NCBI RefSeq assembly: GCF_024160145.1
Contig: NZ_JAMYWQ010000003.1
Span: forward strand, 62,001-126,000
Reading direction: 5' to 3'
From: Serratia nevei
GTDB taxonomy: Bacteria > Pseudomonadota > Gammaproteobacteria > Enterobacterales > Enterobacteriaceae
Length of the DNA: 64,000 nucleotides
Of the stretch, positions 37,442-46,183 are shown piece after piece. The position numbers and the translations under genes were made by a program. A model generated the notes under the pieces. That model made no database searches, was not told where the DNA came from, and worked only from the letters and a program-made list of their open reading frames with translations. Numbering within the stretch: the stretch's first letter is position 1; the number at the start of each line of letters is the position of its first letter.

Positions 37442-37682
37442 GATTCCTCCCGCAGCGGAACAAGGTATCGGTAACTGTAGACCAGCCACCGACCGTCGGC
37501 TGAAGAAAAAATTCACCCTTTGCGCGACTTTTTTAATCGTTCGACATAAAAATGAATTTTTTGTCATAAATAGATCACATTACTACGGTAAAAATTCTCC
37601 GCCGCAAACAATCAGGCGGCACAGTAAAACAGCAATGCAACTGATGATAAGCGTCTTTCAATCGAATAAAGCAGGGTAACTC
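37442..37682 (+). promoter_or_regulatory. Control region of the porin gene
   Basis: A 241-nt gap, AT-rich in its second half, with repeated ACATAA/TGTCATAAAT-like motifs near 37536-37575 of the sort seen upstream of osmoporin genes under OmpR control. The sites cannot be delimited by eye. No small gene was seen. Confidence 0.35.
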
Positions 37683-38780
37683 ATGAAACGTAATCTTCTG
37701 GCCGTTATTATTCCGGCACTTTTACTTGCGCAAGCGGCACAGGCAGCAGAAATCTACAATAAAGACGGCAACAAACTCGATTTTTACGGCCGTGTAAAAG
37801 CCCTGCATTATTTCTCCGATGATGCCGGCAACGACGGTGATAAAACCTACGTCCGTATCGGCTTTAAAGGCGCGACCCAGATTAATGACATGCTGACCGG
37901 TTACGGCCAGTGGGAATATCAGATCGCCGCCAACCATTCTGAATCCGACGGTACCAAAGACACCAAAACGCGTCTGGGCTTCGCCGGCCTGAAATATAAA
38001 GACTTCGGTTCTTTCGACTACGGTCGCAACTACGGCATTATTTACGACGTCGGCGCCTGGACGGATATGCTGCCTGAATTCGGCGACGACGCTTACGTCA
38101 AGACCGACAACTTCATGAACGGCCGCACCAACGGCGTGGCCACCTACCGTAATAACAACTTCTTCGGTCTGGTTGACGGCCTGAAATTCGCCGTGCAGTA
38201 CCAGGGCAAGAACGAAAACGACGGCCGCTCTGCCAGCAAGGCGAACGGCGACGGCTGGGGCCTCTCCTCCAGCTATGAAATTATCGACGGCCTGAGCGTG
38301 GGCGCCGCCTATGCCTCTTCCAACCGAACCGCCAGCCAAAAAGCGGGCACCTTCGGCAAAGGCGACAAGGCCGATATCTGGGCCGCCGGTCTGAAATACG
38401 ACAACAACGATGTTTACCTGGCCGCCACCTACTCGGAAAGCCGCAACATCGCGCCTATTTCCGGCACCGCCACCATCAATAACCGCTCCACCTCCGTCAG
38501 CGGCTTCGCCAATAAAGCGGAAGGCCTGGAACTGGTTGCACAATATCAGTTCGATTTCGGTCTGCGTCCATCGCTGGGCTACGTTCAGCAGAAAGGCAAA
38601 GATATTGAAGGCATCGGCGATACCGACCTGGTGAAATATATCGATGTGGGCGCCTACTACTATTTCAACAAGAACATGTCGACCTATGTCGATTATAAAA
38701 TCAACCAGCTCGACAGCAATAACAAACTGGGTCTGAAAGACGACAACGTGATTGCCGTCGCCCTGACCTACCAGTTCTGA
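37683..38780 (+). CDS. General trimeric porin (OmpC/OmpF family)
   Basis: Outer membrane porin of 365 residues with a 22-residue signal peptide cleaved after AQA; the mature protein starts [15 protein letters not shown]. Sixteen beta-strands, the constriction loop L3 ([22 protein letters not shown], here GDD instead of the usual GGD) and the terminal Phe in VALTYQF are present. It allows diffusion of small hydrophilic solutes. I cannot separate OmpC from OmpF by sequence alone. It has its own terminator. Confidence 0.92.
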   Translation: MKRNLLAVIIPALLLAQAAQAAEIYNKDGNKLDFYGRVKALHYFSDDAGNDGDKTYVRIGFKGATQINDMLTGYGQWEYQIAANHSESDGTKDTKTRLGFAGLKYKDFGSFDYGRNYGIIYDVGAWTDMLPEFGDDAYVKTDNFMNGRTNGVATYRNNNFFGLVDGLKFAVQYQGKNENDGRSASKANGDGWGLSSSYEIIDGLSVGAAYASSNRTASQKAGTFGKGDKADIWAAGLKYDNNDVYLAATYSESRNIAPISGTATINNRSTSVSGFANKAEGLELVAQYQFDFGLRPSLGYVQQKGKDIEGIGDTDLVKYIDVGAYYYFNKNMSTYVDYKINQLDSNNKLGLKDDNVIAVALTYQF

Positions 38781-38843
38781 TGTGATGAATGAATAACCAC
38801 CACTGCAAACTTTAGCGTCACTTGATACCCAGAGTTTTATTTC

Positions 38844-38880
38844 GCCGGGCGGCTGCGCCCGGCTCTTTTGTTTTTATTTT
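38844..38880 (+). terminator. Porin gene terminator
   Basis: GCCGGGCG and CGCCCGGC pair around GCTG, followed by TCTTTTGTTTTTATTTT. It lies 63 nt after the stop. Confidence 0.9.
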
Positions 38881-38958
38881 CCCGCCAACGAATTCCCCCG
38901 CTTGCCTTGCCAAACAAACGGGTCTACATGTATAGCTTTCCCCCGAGCGGAATCAGCC

Positions 38959-39810
38959 ATGCATCACGACGGACGCTTCGACTACCACAACGCCTTGCGT
39001 TACAGCAGCGACGAACTGGCGAAAATCCTCAGCCACTGTTTTGAAAACTACATCGTGCGCTTCGCGCTCGACGGACCGACCTTCGCCGCGCGCTTCGGTG
39101 CCGAAGACCTCAGCCTGAACGACAGCCTGATCGTCACCCACCGCAATCAACCGGTGGCGCTGGCGCTGATCGCCCGCCGCGGCCGGCACAGCCGGATCGC
39201 GGCCTTTTCCGTGCGCCCGGAGATGCGCGGCCAGGGGCTGGGCAAGGCGCTGATGCAGCGGCTGATGGCAGGAGCCCGCCAACGCGGCGACCGGCGGCTG
39301 TCGCTGGAAGTGATCGAAGGCAACGACGCCGCGCTGGCGCTGTACCACCGCGCCGGGCTGCGCATCGTGCGTACCCTGACCGGCCACCAGGCGCCGGCAC
39401 AAGTGCCGCCAGGCACGGCGGCGCTGCAGGCGGTCGATCCGCTGACCGTCAGCCATCGCCTGACTGCGGAAGGCGCCACCGACCTGCCCTGGCTGATCGC
39501 CCCCGAATCGCTGTTCAAGCTGCCGGGCAAACCGCAAGCCTATACGCTCAATCGTCAAGCCTACGCCGTGGTGATGCCCGGCGCCGAGCACTGCTGGCTG
39601 CGCCTGATCTACGTGCCGCCGCAGCACCGCGGCCAGGGGCATGCGCGCACCTTGCTGGCTGCGCTGCAAGCGCGCTTCGCCCCTTGGCCGCTGACCGCCA
39701 ACGTCTTTGTACCCGAAGTGGCCGCCCCCTTCTTTACGCATCTTGGCTGGCGGCAGGATCCCCTGCGCCAGTTCGAGATGGATATGCTGCTGGACAGCCC
39801 ACAAGAATAA
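38959..39810 (+). CDS. Two-domain GNAT acetyltransferase
   Basis: Protein of 283 residues with two acetyltransferase-like halves. The N-terminal half has the full acetyl-CoA motif VRPEMRGQGLGKALMQRLM and LEVIEGNDAALALYHRAGL. The C-terminal half has a second one, VPPQHRGQGHARTLLAAL, and ends FFTHLGWRQDPLRQFEMDML. Such tandem proteins are known but the substrates vary. The ATG at 38959 is the best supported start, with a weak GAGCGGA site. It ends 17 nt before the phosphatase gene and may be cotranscribed with it. Confidence 0.85.
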   Translation: MHHDGRFDYHNALRYSSDELAKILSHCFENYIVRFALDGPTFAARFGAEDLSLNDSLIVTHRNQPVALALIARRGRHSRIAAFSVRPEMRGQGLGKALMQRLMAGARQRGDRRLSLEVIEGNDAALALYHRAGLRIVRTLTGHQAPAQVPPGTAALQAVDPLTVSHRLTAEGATDLPWLIAPESLFKLPGKPQAYTLNRQAYAVVMPGAEHCWLRLIYVPPQHRGQGHARTLLAALQARFAPWPLTANVFVPEVAAPFFTHLGWRQDPLRQFEMDMLLDSPQE

Positions 39811-39827
39811 AACCGAGAGAGATAACG

Positions 39828-40658
39828 ATGGCAGGAAAACAGGCAAGGAAACTCACCCTCGGCGCGGCGGTCGGCGTCGCGCTGCTGACGTTGGCCGGTT
39901 GCGCGCAGCCGCCGCACACCGACGCCCAGGCCCAGCAACGGCTGGCGGATCAGTCGGTGCTGGCGGTGAACTGGTTCCAACAGTCCGGCGAATACCAGGC
40001 GTTGGCGCATCAGGCGTTCAACAGCGCCCAGCGCGCCTTCGATCAAGCCAGGGCCGCACCGGGCCGTAAAAAGGCGGTGGTGGTCGATCTGGATGAAACC
40101 CTGCTGGACAACAGCGCCTACTCCGGCTGGCAGGCGCAGCAGGGCCAGCCGTACGACGGCGCCACCTGGGCCAAATGGACGCAGGCCGAACAGGCCGGCG
40201 CGGTACCGGGCGCAGTGTCGTTCGCCCGCTACGTTAACGCCCATCAGGGGACGATGTTCTACGTCTCGAACCGCAAGCAGAGCGCATACGGCGCCACGGT
40301 GGCCAACATGCAGAAGCTCGGTTTCACCGGCATGTCGGAAAAGACCGTGCTGCTCAGCACCGACACCGCCAATAAGCAGGCGCGCTTCGACGCCATCAAA
40401 CAAGCCGGCTATGACATCGTGGTGTACGCGGGCGACAACCTGAACGACTTTGGCGCCGCGACTTACCACAAGGACAATGCGCAGCGCCGGGCGTTCGTCA
40501 GCGAGAACCAGGGCAAGTTCGGCACCGAATTCATCGTGCTGCCCAACCCCATGTACGGCGATTGGGAAAGCGGGCTGGCCCGTGACTATAACAAGCTGAC
40601 GCCGCAGCAGAAGCTGCAGGTGCGCCAACAGGCGATCAAAGCCTGGAGCGGGCGCTAA
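39828..40658 (+). CDS. e(P4)-family acid phosphatase/5'-nucleotidase lipoprotein
   Basis: HAD-superfamily phosphatase of 276 residues (class C acid phosphatase group). A lipoprotein signal ends at LTLAGC (Cys25), placing it at the outer membrane or periplasmic face. The catalytic DxDE motif is VVDLDETLLDNSAYSGW, motif II is FYVSNRK, and motif IV is YAGDNLNDFG. Haemophilus e(P4) hydrolyses nucleotides such as NMN; a similar salvage role is plausible. AGAGAGATAACG precedes the ATG. Confidence 0.92.
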   Translation: MAGKQARKLTLGAAVGVALLTLAGCAQPPHTDAQAQQRLADQSVLAVNWFQQSGEYQALAHQAFNSAQRAFDQARAAPGRKKAVVVDLDETLLDNSAYSGWQAQQGQPYDGATWAKWTQAEQAGAVPGAVSFARYVNAHQGTMFYVSNRKQSAYGATVANMQKLGFTGMSEKTVLLSTDTANKQARFDAIKQAGYDIVVYAGDNLNDFGAATYHKDNAQRRAFVSENQGKFGTEFIVLPNPMYGDWESGLARDYNKLTPQQKLQVRQQAIKAWSGR

Positions 40659-40661
40659 GCC

Positions 40662-41180
40662 TCACAGCAGTTTGTACATATAGCAGGTGGCCTCCAATGC
40701 CCCGCCGTCGCTGGCGCGGGCGTATTGCGGGATGTCGCCCGCCGCTTCGAATCCCAATTGGCGGTACAACCCCTGCGCCGCGCTGCCGCTCAGGGTATCC
40801 AGCACCAACAGGCTGCGGCGATGATGTGCCGCCAGCGCCTGCACTTCCTGCATCAACAGCCGCGCGACGCCCTGCCGCCGCGCCTGCGGGTGCACCATCA
40901 GCTTGACCACTTCCGCCCGGTGGCGGCCGTTGTCCGGCATCGCCAACAACAGTTGCACGGTGCCGACCGGCCGCCCGTTGGCGAGCGCCACCAGCATCGC
41001 GCGCTCTCCCCGCGCCAGGGCCGGCAGTAGCCCCTGCCAAAACGCCCGCGCCTGTTCCAGCGTAAAAGGCATGACAAAACCGATGCTGGCGCCGTGCGCC
41101 ACGCTGGCGTGCAGCATCTCGGCCAGGTCGGCCACGGCGTTTTGCGCCGCGTCGGCGCCCCACTGTTGCAATTCAATCAT
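40662..41180 (-). CDS. GNAT-family N-acetyltransferase
   Basis: Acetyltransferase of 172 residues. The acetyl-CoA loop is VHPQARRQGVARLLMQEVQ (about 106-124), preceded by GTVQLLLAMPDNGRHRAEVVKL and followed by LVLDTLSGSAAQGLYRQLGF. It starts 2 nt after the XRE-cupin regulator gene ends, on the same strand, so it is probably regulated with it. The substrate is unknown. Confidence 0.88.
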   Translation of the reverse strand: MIELQQWGADAAQNAVADLAEMLHASVAHGASIGFVMPFTLEQARAFWQGLLPALARGERAMLVALANGRPVGTVQLLLAMPDNGRHRAEVVKLMVHPQARRQGVARLLMQEVQALAAHHRRSLLVLDTLSGSAAQGLYRQLGFEAAGDIPQYARASDGGALEATCYMYKLL

Positions 41181-41182
41181 GG

Positions 41183-41752
41183 CTATGGCCTGCAGATAAC
41201 GAGCGTGTAATGGGCCGGCTCATCGCCGGGAACATGGAAACGGGAAGCGCCGAACAGGCGGTAGCGCAGGCAATCGCCGGGCGACAGCCGGAAAACGCGC
41301 CCTTCCAGCGTCAGCTCCAGCCGCCCGGACAGCAGCCAGAGGTGATGCTCCAGCGCCGGAATCGACGGCAGGTCGTAATCGATCTGCGCGCCGGCATCGA
41401 GCCGGGCTTCGATAAACTCGGCCTTATACAGCGCGGCAGGCGGGGAAACGGAGCGACGGTGAAAACCGCTGGCGCGATCGACCCACACCGGTTGCTGCGG
41501 CGGCCGCAACAGCTCCGGCGGTTCGTCTTCGATTTCGCTCAGCAGGCGCGACATGGTCACCCCGTAGGCGGCACACAGCCGGTTCAGCAGCGCTGCCGTC
41601 GGGCTGGTTTCGGCGCGCTCCACCCGCGAGAGCGTCGCCCGGCTAAGGCCGGTACGCTGCGCCAGCGCCTCCAGCGACCCCCCCTGCTGCTGGCGCAAAT
41701 CCGCCAGCCGCTGCGCCAACCTCAGATCGGCCGTCTCCAAACCGTTATCCAT
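41183..41752 (-). CDS. XRE-family regulator with cupin sensor domain
   Basis: Regulator of 189 residues. The N-terminal Cro/CI-type helix-turn-helix is LADLRQQQGGSLEALAQRTGLSRATLSRVERAETSPTAALLNRLCAAYGVTMSRLL (about 16-75). The C-terminal cupin barrel covers about 100-187 (LEHHLWLLSGRLELTLEGRVFRLSPGDCLRYR). GGAG precedes the ATG. Two ATAAGAGA repeats upstream are candidate operators. It lies downstream of azlCD on the same strand and upstream of an acetyltransferase. Confidence 0.92.
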   Translation of the reverse strand: MDNGLETADLRLAQRLADLRQQQGGSLEALAQRTGLSRATLSRVERAETSPTAALLNRLCAAYGVTMSRLLSEIEDEPPELLRPPQQPVWVDRASGFHRRSVSPPAALYKAEFIEARLDAGAQIDYDLPSIPALEHHLWLLSGRLELTLEGRVFRLSPGDCLRYRLFGASRFHVPGDEPAHYTLVICRP

Positions 41753-41779
41753 CGCTCACACTCCGCTTAAAAATCCCAC

Positions 41780-41806
41780 ATAAGAGAAATAATCTCAAAT
41801 AAGAGA
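41780..41806. promoter_or_regulatory. ATAAGAGA repeat operator candidate
   Basis: ATAAGAGA occurs at 41780-41787 and 41799-41806 (period 19). The intervening TCTC at 41793-41796 makes overlapping dyads with the GAGA on either side. It lies 28-54 nt upstream of the XRE-cupin start. Confidence 0.5.
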
Positions 41807-41821
41807 TATGGCAAGCGAATT

Positions 41822-42133
41822 TTAAAAAATGCCGCGCAGCGCGATGAATATCAACATGCTCAGCAACACCACCGCCAGCATATTGCGCAGGAAGAATGCC
41901 AGTATCACCGCAAATACCGCCCCCCACAGGTAAGGGTTATCCGGCGCGGCGCGCAGCTGGTCGCCGCTGAAGGCGACAATCGGCCCGCAAATTGCCGTCA
42001 GCACCGCCGGCACGGAAAAGCTCAGCAGGGTTTTGACGCGCGGCGATAAGCGCAGCGGCAATCCCGGCGCCAAAAAACAGTAGCGGTTGAAGAACACCAC
42101 CAGCCCCATCAAGACCATCGTCAGCCAGATCAT
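41822..42133 (-). CDS. azlD: AzlD-family branched-chain amino acid exporter subunit
   Basis: Small membrane protein of 103 residues with about four helices (MIWLTMVLMGLVVFFNRYCFL, LLSFSVPAVLTAICGPIVAF, YLWGAVFAVILAFFLR, MLAVVLLSMLIFIAL). It forms with AzlC a two-component LIV-E exporter for branched-chain amino acids or analogues. Its ATG at 42133 overlaps the azlC stop by 4 nt (ATGA). Confidence 0.9.
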   Translation of the reverse strand: MIWLTMVLMGLVVFFNRYCFLAPGLPLRLSPRVKTLLSFSVPAVLTAICGPIVAFSGDQLRAAPDNPYLWGAVFAVILAFFLRNMLAVVLLSMLIFIALRGIF

Positions 42134-42840
42134 CGGCGCCCCCCGCTGCACAGCAGCCCGACCAGCATCGCCGTCACGGTGGCGATCGCCAACGCGCCCG
42201 GCGTCTGGAAATGGTGCAATACAATGGAAAGCAGCAGAGCGGTCAGCACGCAGGCCAACACCGGCAGGCTGCGCACCAGCGGCACCACGATGGCGATAAA
42301 GGTGGCGGCGATGGAAAAATCCAGCCCATAACCGTCCAGATCCCCGGCGCTGCCGGCGGCTACGATGCCGAGCAGCGTGGAGAGCAACCAGCACAGGTAA
42401 AAGGTCAGCCCGGCGCCCAGCGCATACCAGCGGTCGAAACGCGCCGGCGCCTGTTCGCCGGTCAGCGCAAACAGTTCATCGGTGAGCAAGAATCCCAGGG
42501 CCAGCCGCCAGCGTAACGGCAGCGGCGCAATGCGCTCCCGCAGCCGCAGCGCATAGAGAAAATGCTGGGCGGTAACGAAAAAGGTCGACAGCAGGATCGC
42601 CAGCAGCCCGGCGCCGCCCTTGAGCATGCCCATCGCCACCAGCTGCGCCGCCCCGGCGAACACGATGGCCGACATGCCCAGCCCCTGCGCCGGCATCAGG
42701 CCGTTTTGCAGGGCCATCGAGCCCGCCAGTATGCCCCACGGCACCACCGCCAGGCACAGCGGCAAGATCGCCACCCCGCCCTGCAGCGCAGGGCGCAGGC
42801 GGGCAGACGGCGGCGTGATGAGGGGGATTGAATCAGTCAT
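42130..42840 (-). CDS. azlC: AzlC-family branched-chain amino acid exporter subunit
   Basis: Large subunit of the AzlCD exporter, 236 residues with about eight membrane helices. The family motif is LAVVPWGILAGSMALQNGLMPAQGLGMSAIVFAGAAQLVAMGML, followed by TFFVTAQHFLYALRLR and FLLTDELFAL. The ATG at 42840 has GGAG 6 nt upstream. It follows an AraC regulator gene on the same strand with a 71-nt gap. Confidence 0.93.
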   Translation of the reverse strand: MTDSIPLITPPSARLRPALQGGVAILPLCLAVVPWGILAGSMALQNGLMPAQGLGMSAIVFAGAAQLVAMGMLKGGAGLLAILLSTFFVTAQHFLYALRLRERIAPLPLRWRLALGFLLTDELFALTGEQAPARFDRWYALGAGLTFYLCWLLSTLLGIVAAGSAGDLDGYGLDFSIAATFIAIVVPLVRSLPVLACVLTALLLSIVLHHFQTPGALAIATVTAMLVGLLCSGGRR

Positions 42841-42911
42841 GGGCTTCTCCTTCGGTTGAAGAAGCCAGCTTACGGCGCAGGCGCACACGGGTATTGCACC
42901 CGATTGCCCGG

Positions 42912-43760
42912 TTATTTCAGCGATTTGACGTAGTCGCCCGGCGTGATGCCCATCGACTTGCGAAAATGGCGGTGGAAATGGCTTTGATCGTGAAAACCGC
43001 AGCTCAGCGCGCTGTCCAGCACGCTGCTGCCGGCCTTCAGCATGCCGCGCGCCTTGCGCAGCCGCGCCTGAATTTGATAGGCGTGCGGCGGCAGACCGGT
43101 GGCCAGCTGAAACTGCCGCAGCAGGTAATAAGGGCTGAGCGCCACCCGCTCCGCCAGCTCCAGCAGCGAAATGTCCGCCTCGGGGAAATCGTCGAGAAAG
43201 GCTTTCACCCGCGCCACCTGGCTTTGCGCCCGGCTCTGCGGCGCGGGATCGATGCGGCTTTTGCCGTGCCGCAGCATCAGCCAGGTCAGCGCCGAGAACA
43301 CCATGGTTTCTTTCATCAGCCGGTTCTCATCGCTGCGCAGCAGGCTGAACGCCATCCGCAGCTGGCCGGCCAGGCCGACGTCGTGCACCACCGGGTTGGG
43401 GAAATAAGGCGTCGCGCCGGCGCCGGTTTTCAGATCGCGCGACAAAAACGCCAGCAGCTCCGGCGTCGGGTACATCGCCTGATACGACCATCCCTCTTCG
43501 GTGGCGGAGCTGCCGGTGTGGATGTCGTCGGCGTTGACCAGAATGATGCTGCCCAGCGGCGCCACGTGTTCGCCGCCGGTGCGGTAGAAGCGCTGGGCGC
43601 CGTCGTCGATGACGCCGACGCAGAAGCCTTCATGGCTGTGGCGCGAGAAGGTTTGGCGGCGGTAGGTGGCCTGCAGCACTTCCAGCCCGCCGAGATCGTC
43701 GACGTGCATGAAATGGGCCTGTTCCCGGGATGCTTTGCGCGCTGCGCCTTCCACCTTCAT
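42912..43760 (-). CDS. AraC-family transcriptional regulator
   Basis: Regulator of 282 residues. The N-terminal cupin-like arm binds the effector (TFSRHSHEGFCVGVIDDGAQRFY), and the C-terminal pair of helix-turn-helix motifs is at about 190-280 (SLLELAERVALSPYYLLRQFQLATGLPPHAYQIQ, VLDSALSCGFHDQSHFHRHFRKSMGITPGDY). GGAGG precedes the ATG. The adjacency to azlCD suggests it controls export of an amino acid or analogue. Confidence 0.92.
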   Translation of the reverse strand: MKVEGAARKASREQAHFMHVDDLGGLEVLQATYRRQTFSRHSHEGFCVGVIDDGAQRFYRTGGEHVAPLGSIILVNADDIHTGSSATEEGWSYQAMYPTPELLAFLSRDLKTGAGATPYFPNPVVHDVGLAGQLRMAFSLLRSDENRLMKETMVFSALTWLMLRHGKSRIDPAPQSRAQSQVARVKAFLDDFPEADISLLELAERVALSPYYLLRQFQLATGLPPHAYQIQARLRKARGMLKAGSSVLDSALSCGFHDQSHFHRHFRKSMGITPGDYVKSLK

Positions 43761-43790
43761 CTTGCCTACCTCCGCTGAATGAGCGCCATT

Positions 43791-45245
43791 CTAGCACTCA
43801 CGCGAGGGCGGGGTTTGTACAAAATTGCCCGTCTCGGCGCCCGGCAGCGCGATCGCCGCGCAGCGCCAGGCGCTGAATACCGCCAGCAGCGGCGCCAGCG
43901 CGAACGCCAGGAACAGCCAACGCGCCGCCGACGCCGCACCCACCGCCCCGCCCGGATCGTTCAGCCCCGCCAGATTGGCCGTCATCCCGGCCAGCGCCGC
44001 CCCGAACGCGGTGGCGAACAGCTGCACCGTGGTAATGGAAGCGCCGGCGATGTCTTTGTCCGCCTCAGGCGCCACCTGCAAAATGCGCGTCAGCAGGTGC
44101 GGCCAACCGAAGCCGATGCCGAACCCCACCAGCAGCAGCGCAATGACGATCGGCGCCAGCGCCTGCCAGTGGCCACCGGACGGCACCGGCATCAGGATCG
44201 CCAGCGCCAGCAGCCCCACCAGCACAAACAGCGGCCCGCTGACGATCGCCCGGCGAATGCCCGCCCCGCGCCAGCCGGAGCTGAGGATCTCGGACAGCGT
44301 CCAGCCGGCGGCCATGGCAGCGGCGATATAGCCGGAGATCAGCGGCGACTGGCCGTGCAGCAGCTGCAGGAAATAAGGCACGAAGATCTCGCTGGTCATG
44401 CCGATCACCAGCAATGCGGTCGTGATGTAGAGCGCCGCCAACGATGAACCGCGCCGCAGTGCGCCGTGCGGTAACAGGCGGGCTCTCGAGTGCGCTTCAC
44501 GCTTCAGCAGCCAGGCCATCAGCAACAGCGAGAGCGCGATGCCCGCCAGGTTGATCCAGGCGCTGTGCGCCAGGCTGCCGGCGGACACCACCAGCACCGC
44601 CACGGTCAACAGCAGCAGCTGGGCGGCCGGCAACGGCGCGGCCGCCTGCTGCGCTTTGCCCTTGGGCAGGATCAGGAAGGTAAACGCGGCGTACAGCGCC
44701 ATGATCGGCAGCAGAATGCCGAAGGCCCAACGCCAGGCGTGCAGCTCGGCGAAAATGCCGCCCACCGCCGGCCCCACCAGGGTGGCGATGCCCCACATCG
44801 CCGAGATGAGCGCCATGGCGCGCGGCCACAGCCGCTGCTCGAACACCAGGTTGATCATCGCGTAGGAGAGCGCAAAGATCAGCCCGCCGCCGAAGCCCTG
44901 CACCGTGCGGCCAGCCAGCATCACCGGCATGCTCGGTGCCAGCGCGCACAGCGCCGCCCCGGCGATGAAGAACAGCGAGGCCACCAGATAGGCGCTGCGC
45001 GCGCCGTAGCCGCTGAGCAAGCGGGCCGACAGCGCGGAGCCGAGGATCGACGCCACCACGAACAGCGTGGTGTTCCAGGCGTAGAGATCCAGCCCGCCGA
45101 TATCCTGCACCACCGAGGGCAGAATGGTGGTGGCGACCAGAATATTGATGGCATGCAGCGCTACGCCGAGTGAAAGCGCGATCGCACTGGCCGCATTTTT
45201 GCCGGAGAAAAGGTCGCTCCAGCGGCTATCGTCATGGGTTATCAC
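43791..45245 (-). CDS. MFS multidrug-type exporter (DHA2-like)
   Basis: Major facilitator of 484 residues with about 14 helices, as in the DHA2/EmrB group. Motif A-like GYGARSAYLVASLFF, motif C-like ISAMWGIATLVGPAVGGIF and AGRTVQGFGGGLIFALSYAMI are visible. The start is GTG at 45245 with AGGA 8 nt upstream. It is divergent from a SufR-like regulator and separated by 103 nt containing a palindrome, so regulated efflux is likely. The substrate is unknown. Confidence 0.9.
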   Translation of the reverse strand: MITHDDSRWSDLFSGKNAASAIALSLGVALHAINILVATTILPSVVQDIGGLDLYAWNTTLFVVASILGSALSARLLSGYGARSAYLVASLFFIAGAALCALAPSMPVMLAGRTVQGFGGGLIFALSYAMINLVFEQRLWPRAMALISAMWGIATLVGPAVGGIFAELHAWRWAFGILLPIMALYAAFTFLILPKGKAQQAAAPLPAAQLLLLTVAVLVVSAGSLAHSAWINLAGIALSLLLMAWLLKREAHSRARLLPHGALRRGSSLAALYITTALLVIGMTSEIFVPYFLQLLHGQSPLISGYIAAAMAAGWTLSEILSSGWRGAGIRRAIVSGPLFVLVGLLALAILMPVPSGGHWQALAPIVIALLLVGFGIGFGWPHLLTRILQVAPEADKDIAGASITTVQLFATAFGAALAGMTANLAGLNDPGGAVGAASAARWLFLAFALAPLLAVFSAWRCAAIALPGAETGNFVQTPPSREC

Positions 45246-45296
45246 GGTTGTCGTCCTGTTTTCAGAGGAATGGCATTGAGTTGGTCATGAGATTGC

Positions 45297-45308
45297 GTTA
45301 AATTTAAC
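45297..45308. promoter_or_regulatory. Perfect 12-bp palindrome, candidate operator
   Basis: GTTAAATTTAAC lies 41 nt before the SufR-like gene and 51 nt before the divergent MFS gene. It is the only perfect dyad of this size that I saw in the gap and may bind the regulator. Confidence 0.5.
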
Positions 45309-45348
45309 AAGAGTTATCTTGGAATAAGTTAGGGCGAGGCGGAGAAAT

Positions 45349-46002
45349 ATGTCAAGAATAAACTTGGAAAATAGCGGCAGCACCGCACAATCGGTCAGTG
45401 ACCGCTTGCTGACGCTATTGAAAACCCGCGGCCCGCAGCAAGCTTCAGACGCAGGAAAGGTGCTCGGCACCACCGGTGAGGCGGCCCGTCAGCAGTTCGT
45501 CAAGCTGGCGAAAGAAGGGCTGGTCGAAGCGGTGGCGGAAACGCGCGGCGTGGGCCGCCCGGTGCAGCTGTGGCATTTGACCTCGGCCGGCAACGCGCGC
45601 TTTCCCGACACCCATGCGGACCTGACGGTGCAGCTGCTGCGCACCGTGCGCGACAAGCTGGGCGAACAGGCGATCGACGTGCTGATCGAGACCCGCGAGC
45701 AGGAAAACCGCATCAACTACAAACAGGCGATGATCGGCGCCACCGATCTGCAGGAGCGCGTGGCGCGCCTGACCGAGATCCGCTGCCGCGAAGGCTATAT
45801 GGCCGAATGGCGCCAGGAGGAGGACGGTGCCTACCTGCTGGTGGAGAACCACTGCCCGATCTGCGCCGCCGCGGCTGTCTGCCAGGGTTTCTGCCGGGCG
45901 GAGCTGAGCATCTTCACCGAGGTGCTGCAGGCGCAGGTGGAGCGCGCCGAACACATTCTGGCCGGCTCGCGCCGCTGCGCCTATCGCATTTCGCTCCTGT
46001 AA
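45349..46002 (+). CDS. SufR-like four-cysteine winged-helix regulator
   Basis: Regulator of 217 residues in the COG2345 (ArsR/DeoR-like, SufR) group. The N-terminal winged helix spans about 15-75 (LLTLLKTRGPQQASDAGKVLGTTGEAARQQFVKLAKEGLV). Four cysteines cluster in ENHCPICAAAAVCQGFCRAEL (about 168-188), and one more lies in RRCAYRI; in SufR such cysteines hold an iron-sulfur cluster. GGCGGAGAAAT precedes the ATG. It is divergent from an MFS exporter. Redox or iron-sulfur sensing is inferred. Confidence 0.85.
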   Translation: MSRINLENSGSTAQSVSDRLLTLLKTRGPQQASDAGKVLGTTGEAARQQFVKLAKEGLVEAVAETRGVGRPVQLWHLTSAGNARFPDTHADLTVQLLRTVRDKLGEQAIDVLIETREQENRINYKQAMIGATDLQERVARLTEIRCREGYMAEWRQEEDGAYLLVENHCPICAAAAVCQGFCRAELSIFTEVLQAQVERAEHILAGSRRCAYRISLL

Positions 46003-46183
46003 CAGCGGATTTTGCCCACGTTTTCAACCGGTACAGATTATTCTGCTTGTGCACCCCGCACCTTCCCTTCTAAGGTTGAATTATCGAACATTCAGGCAAA
46101 CGGCGGGCCTTGCGCCCGCGCTGACGAATTCGTCGGCGTGCTTAACGCGCGCAGCGGCAGAGTAACCCCACGGGAGTTGAACG

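Noticed and set aside
41822-42394. 190-codon frame containing azlD
   Set aside because: The upstream part is the azlC gene read in another frame; the true start is the ATG at 42133 overlapping the azlC stop.
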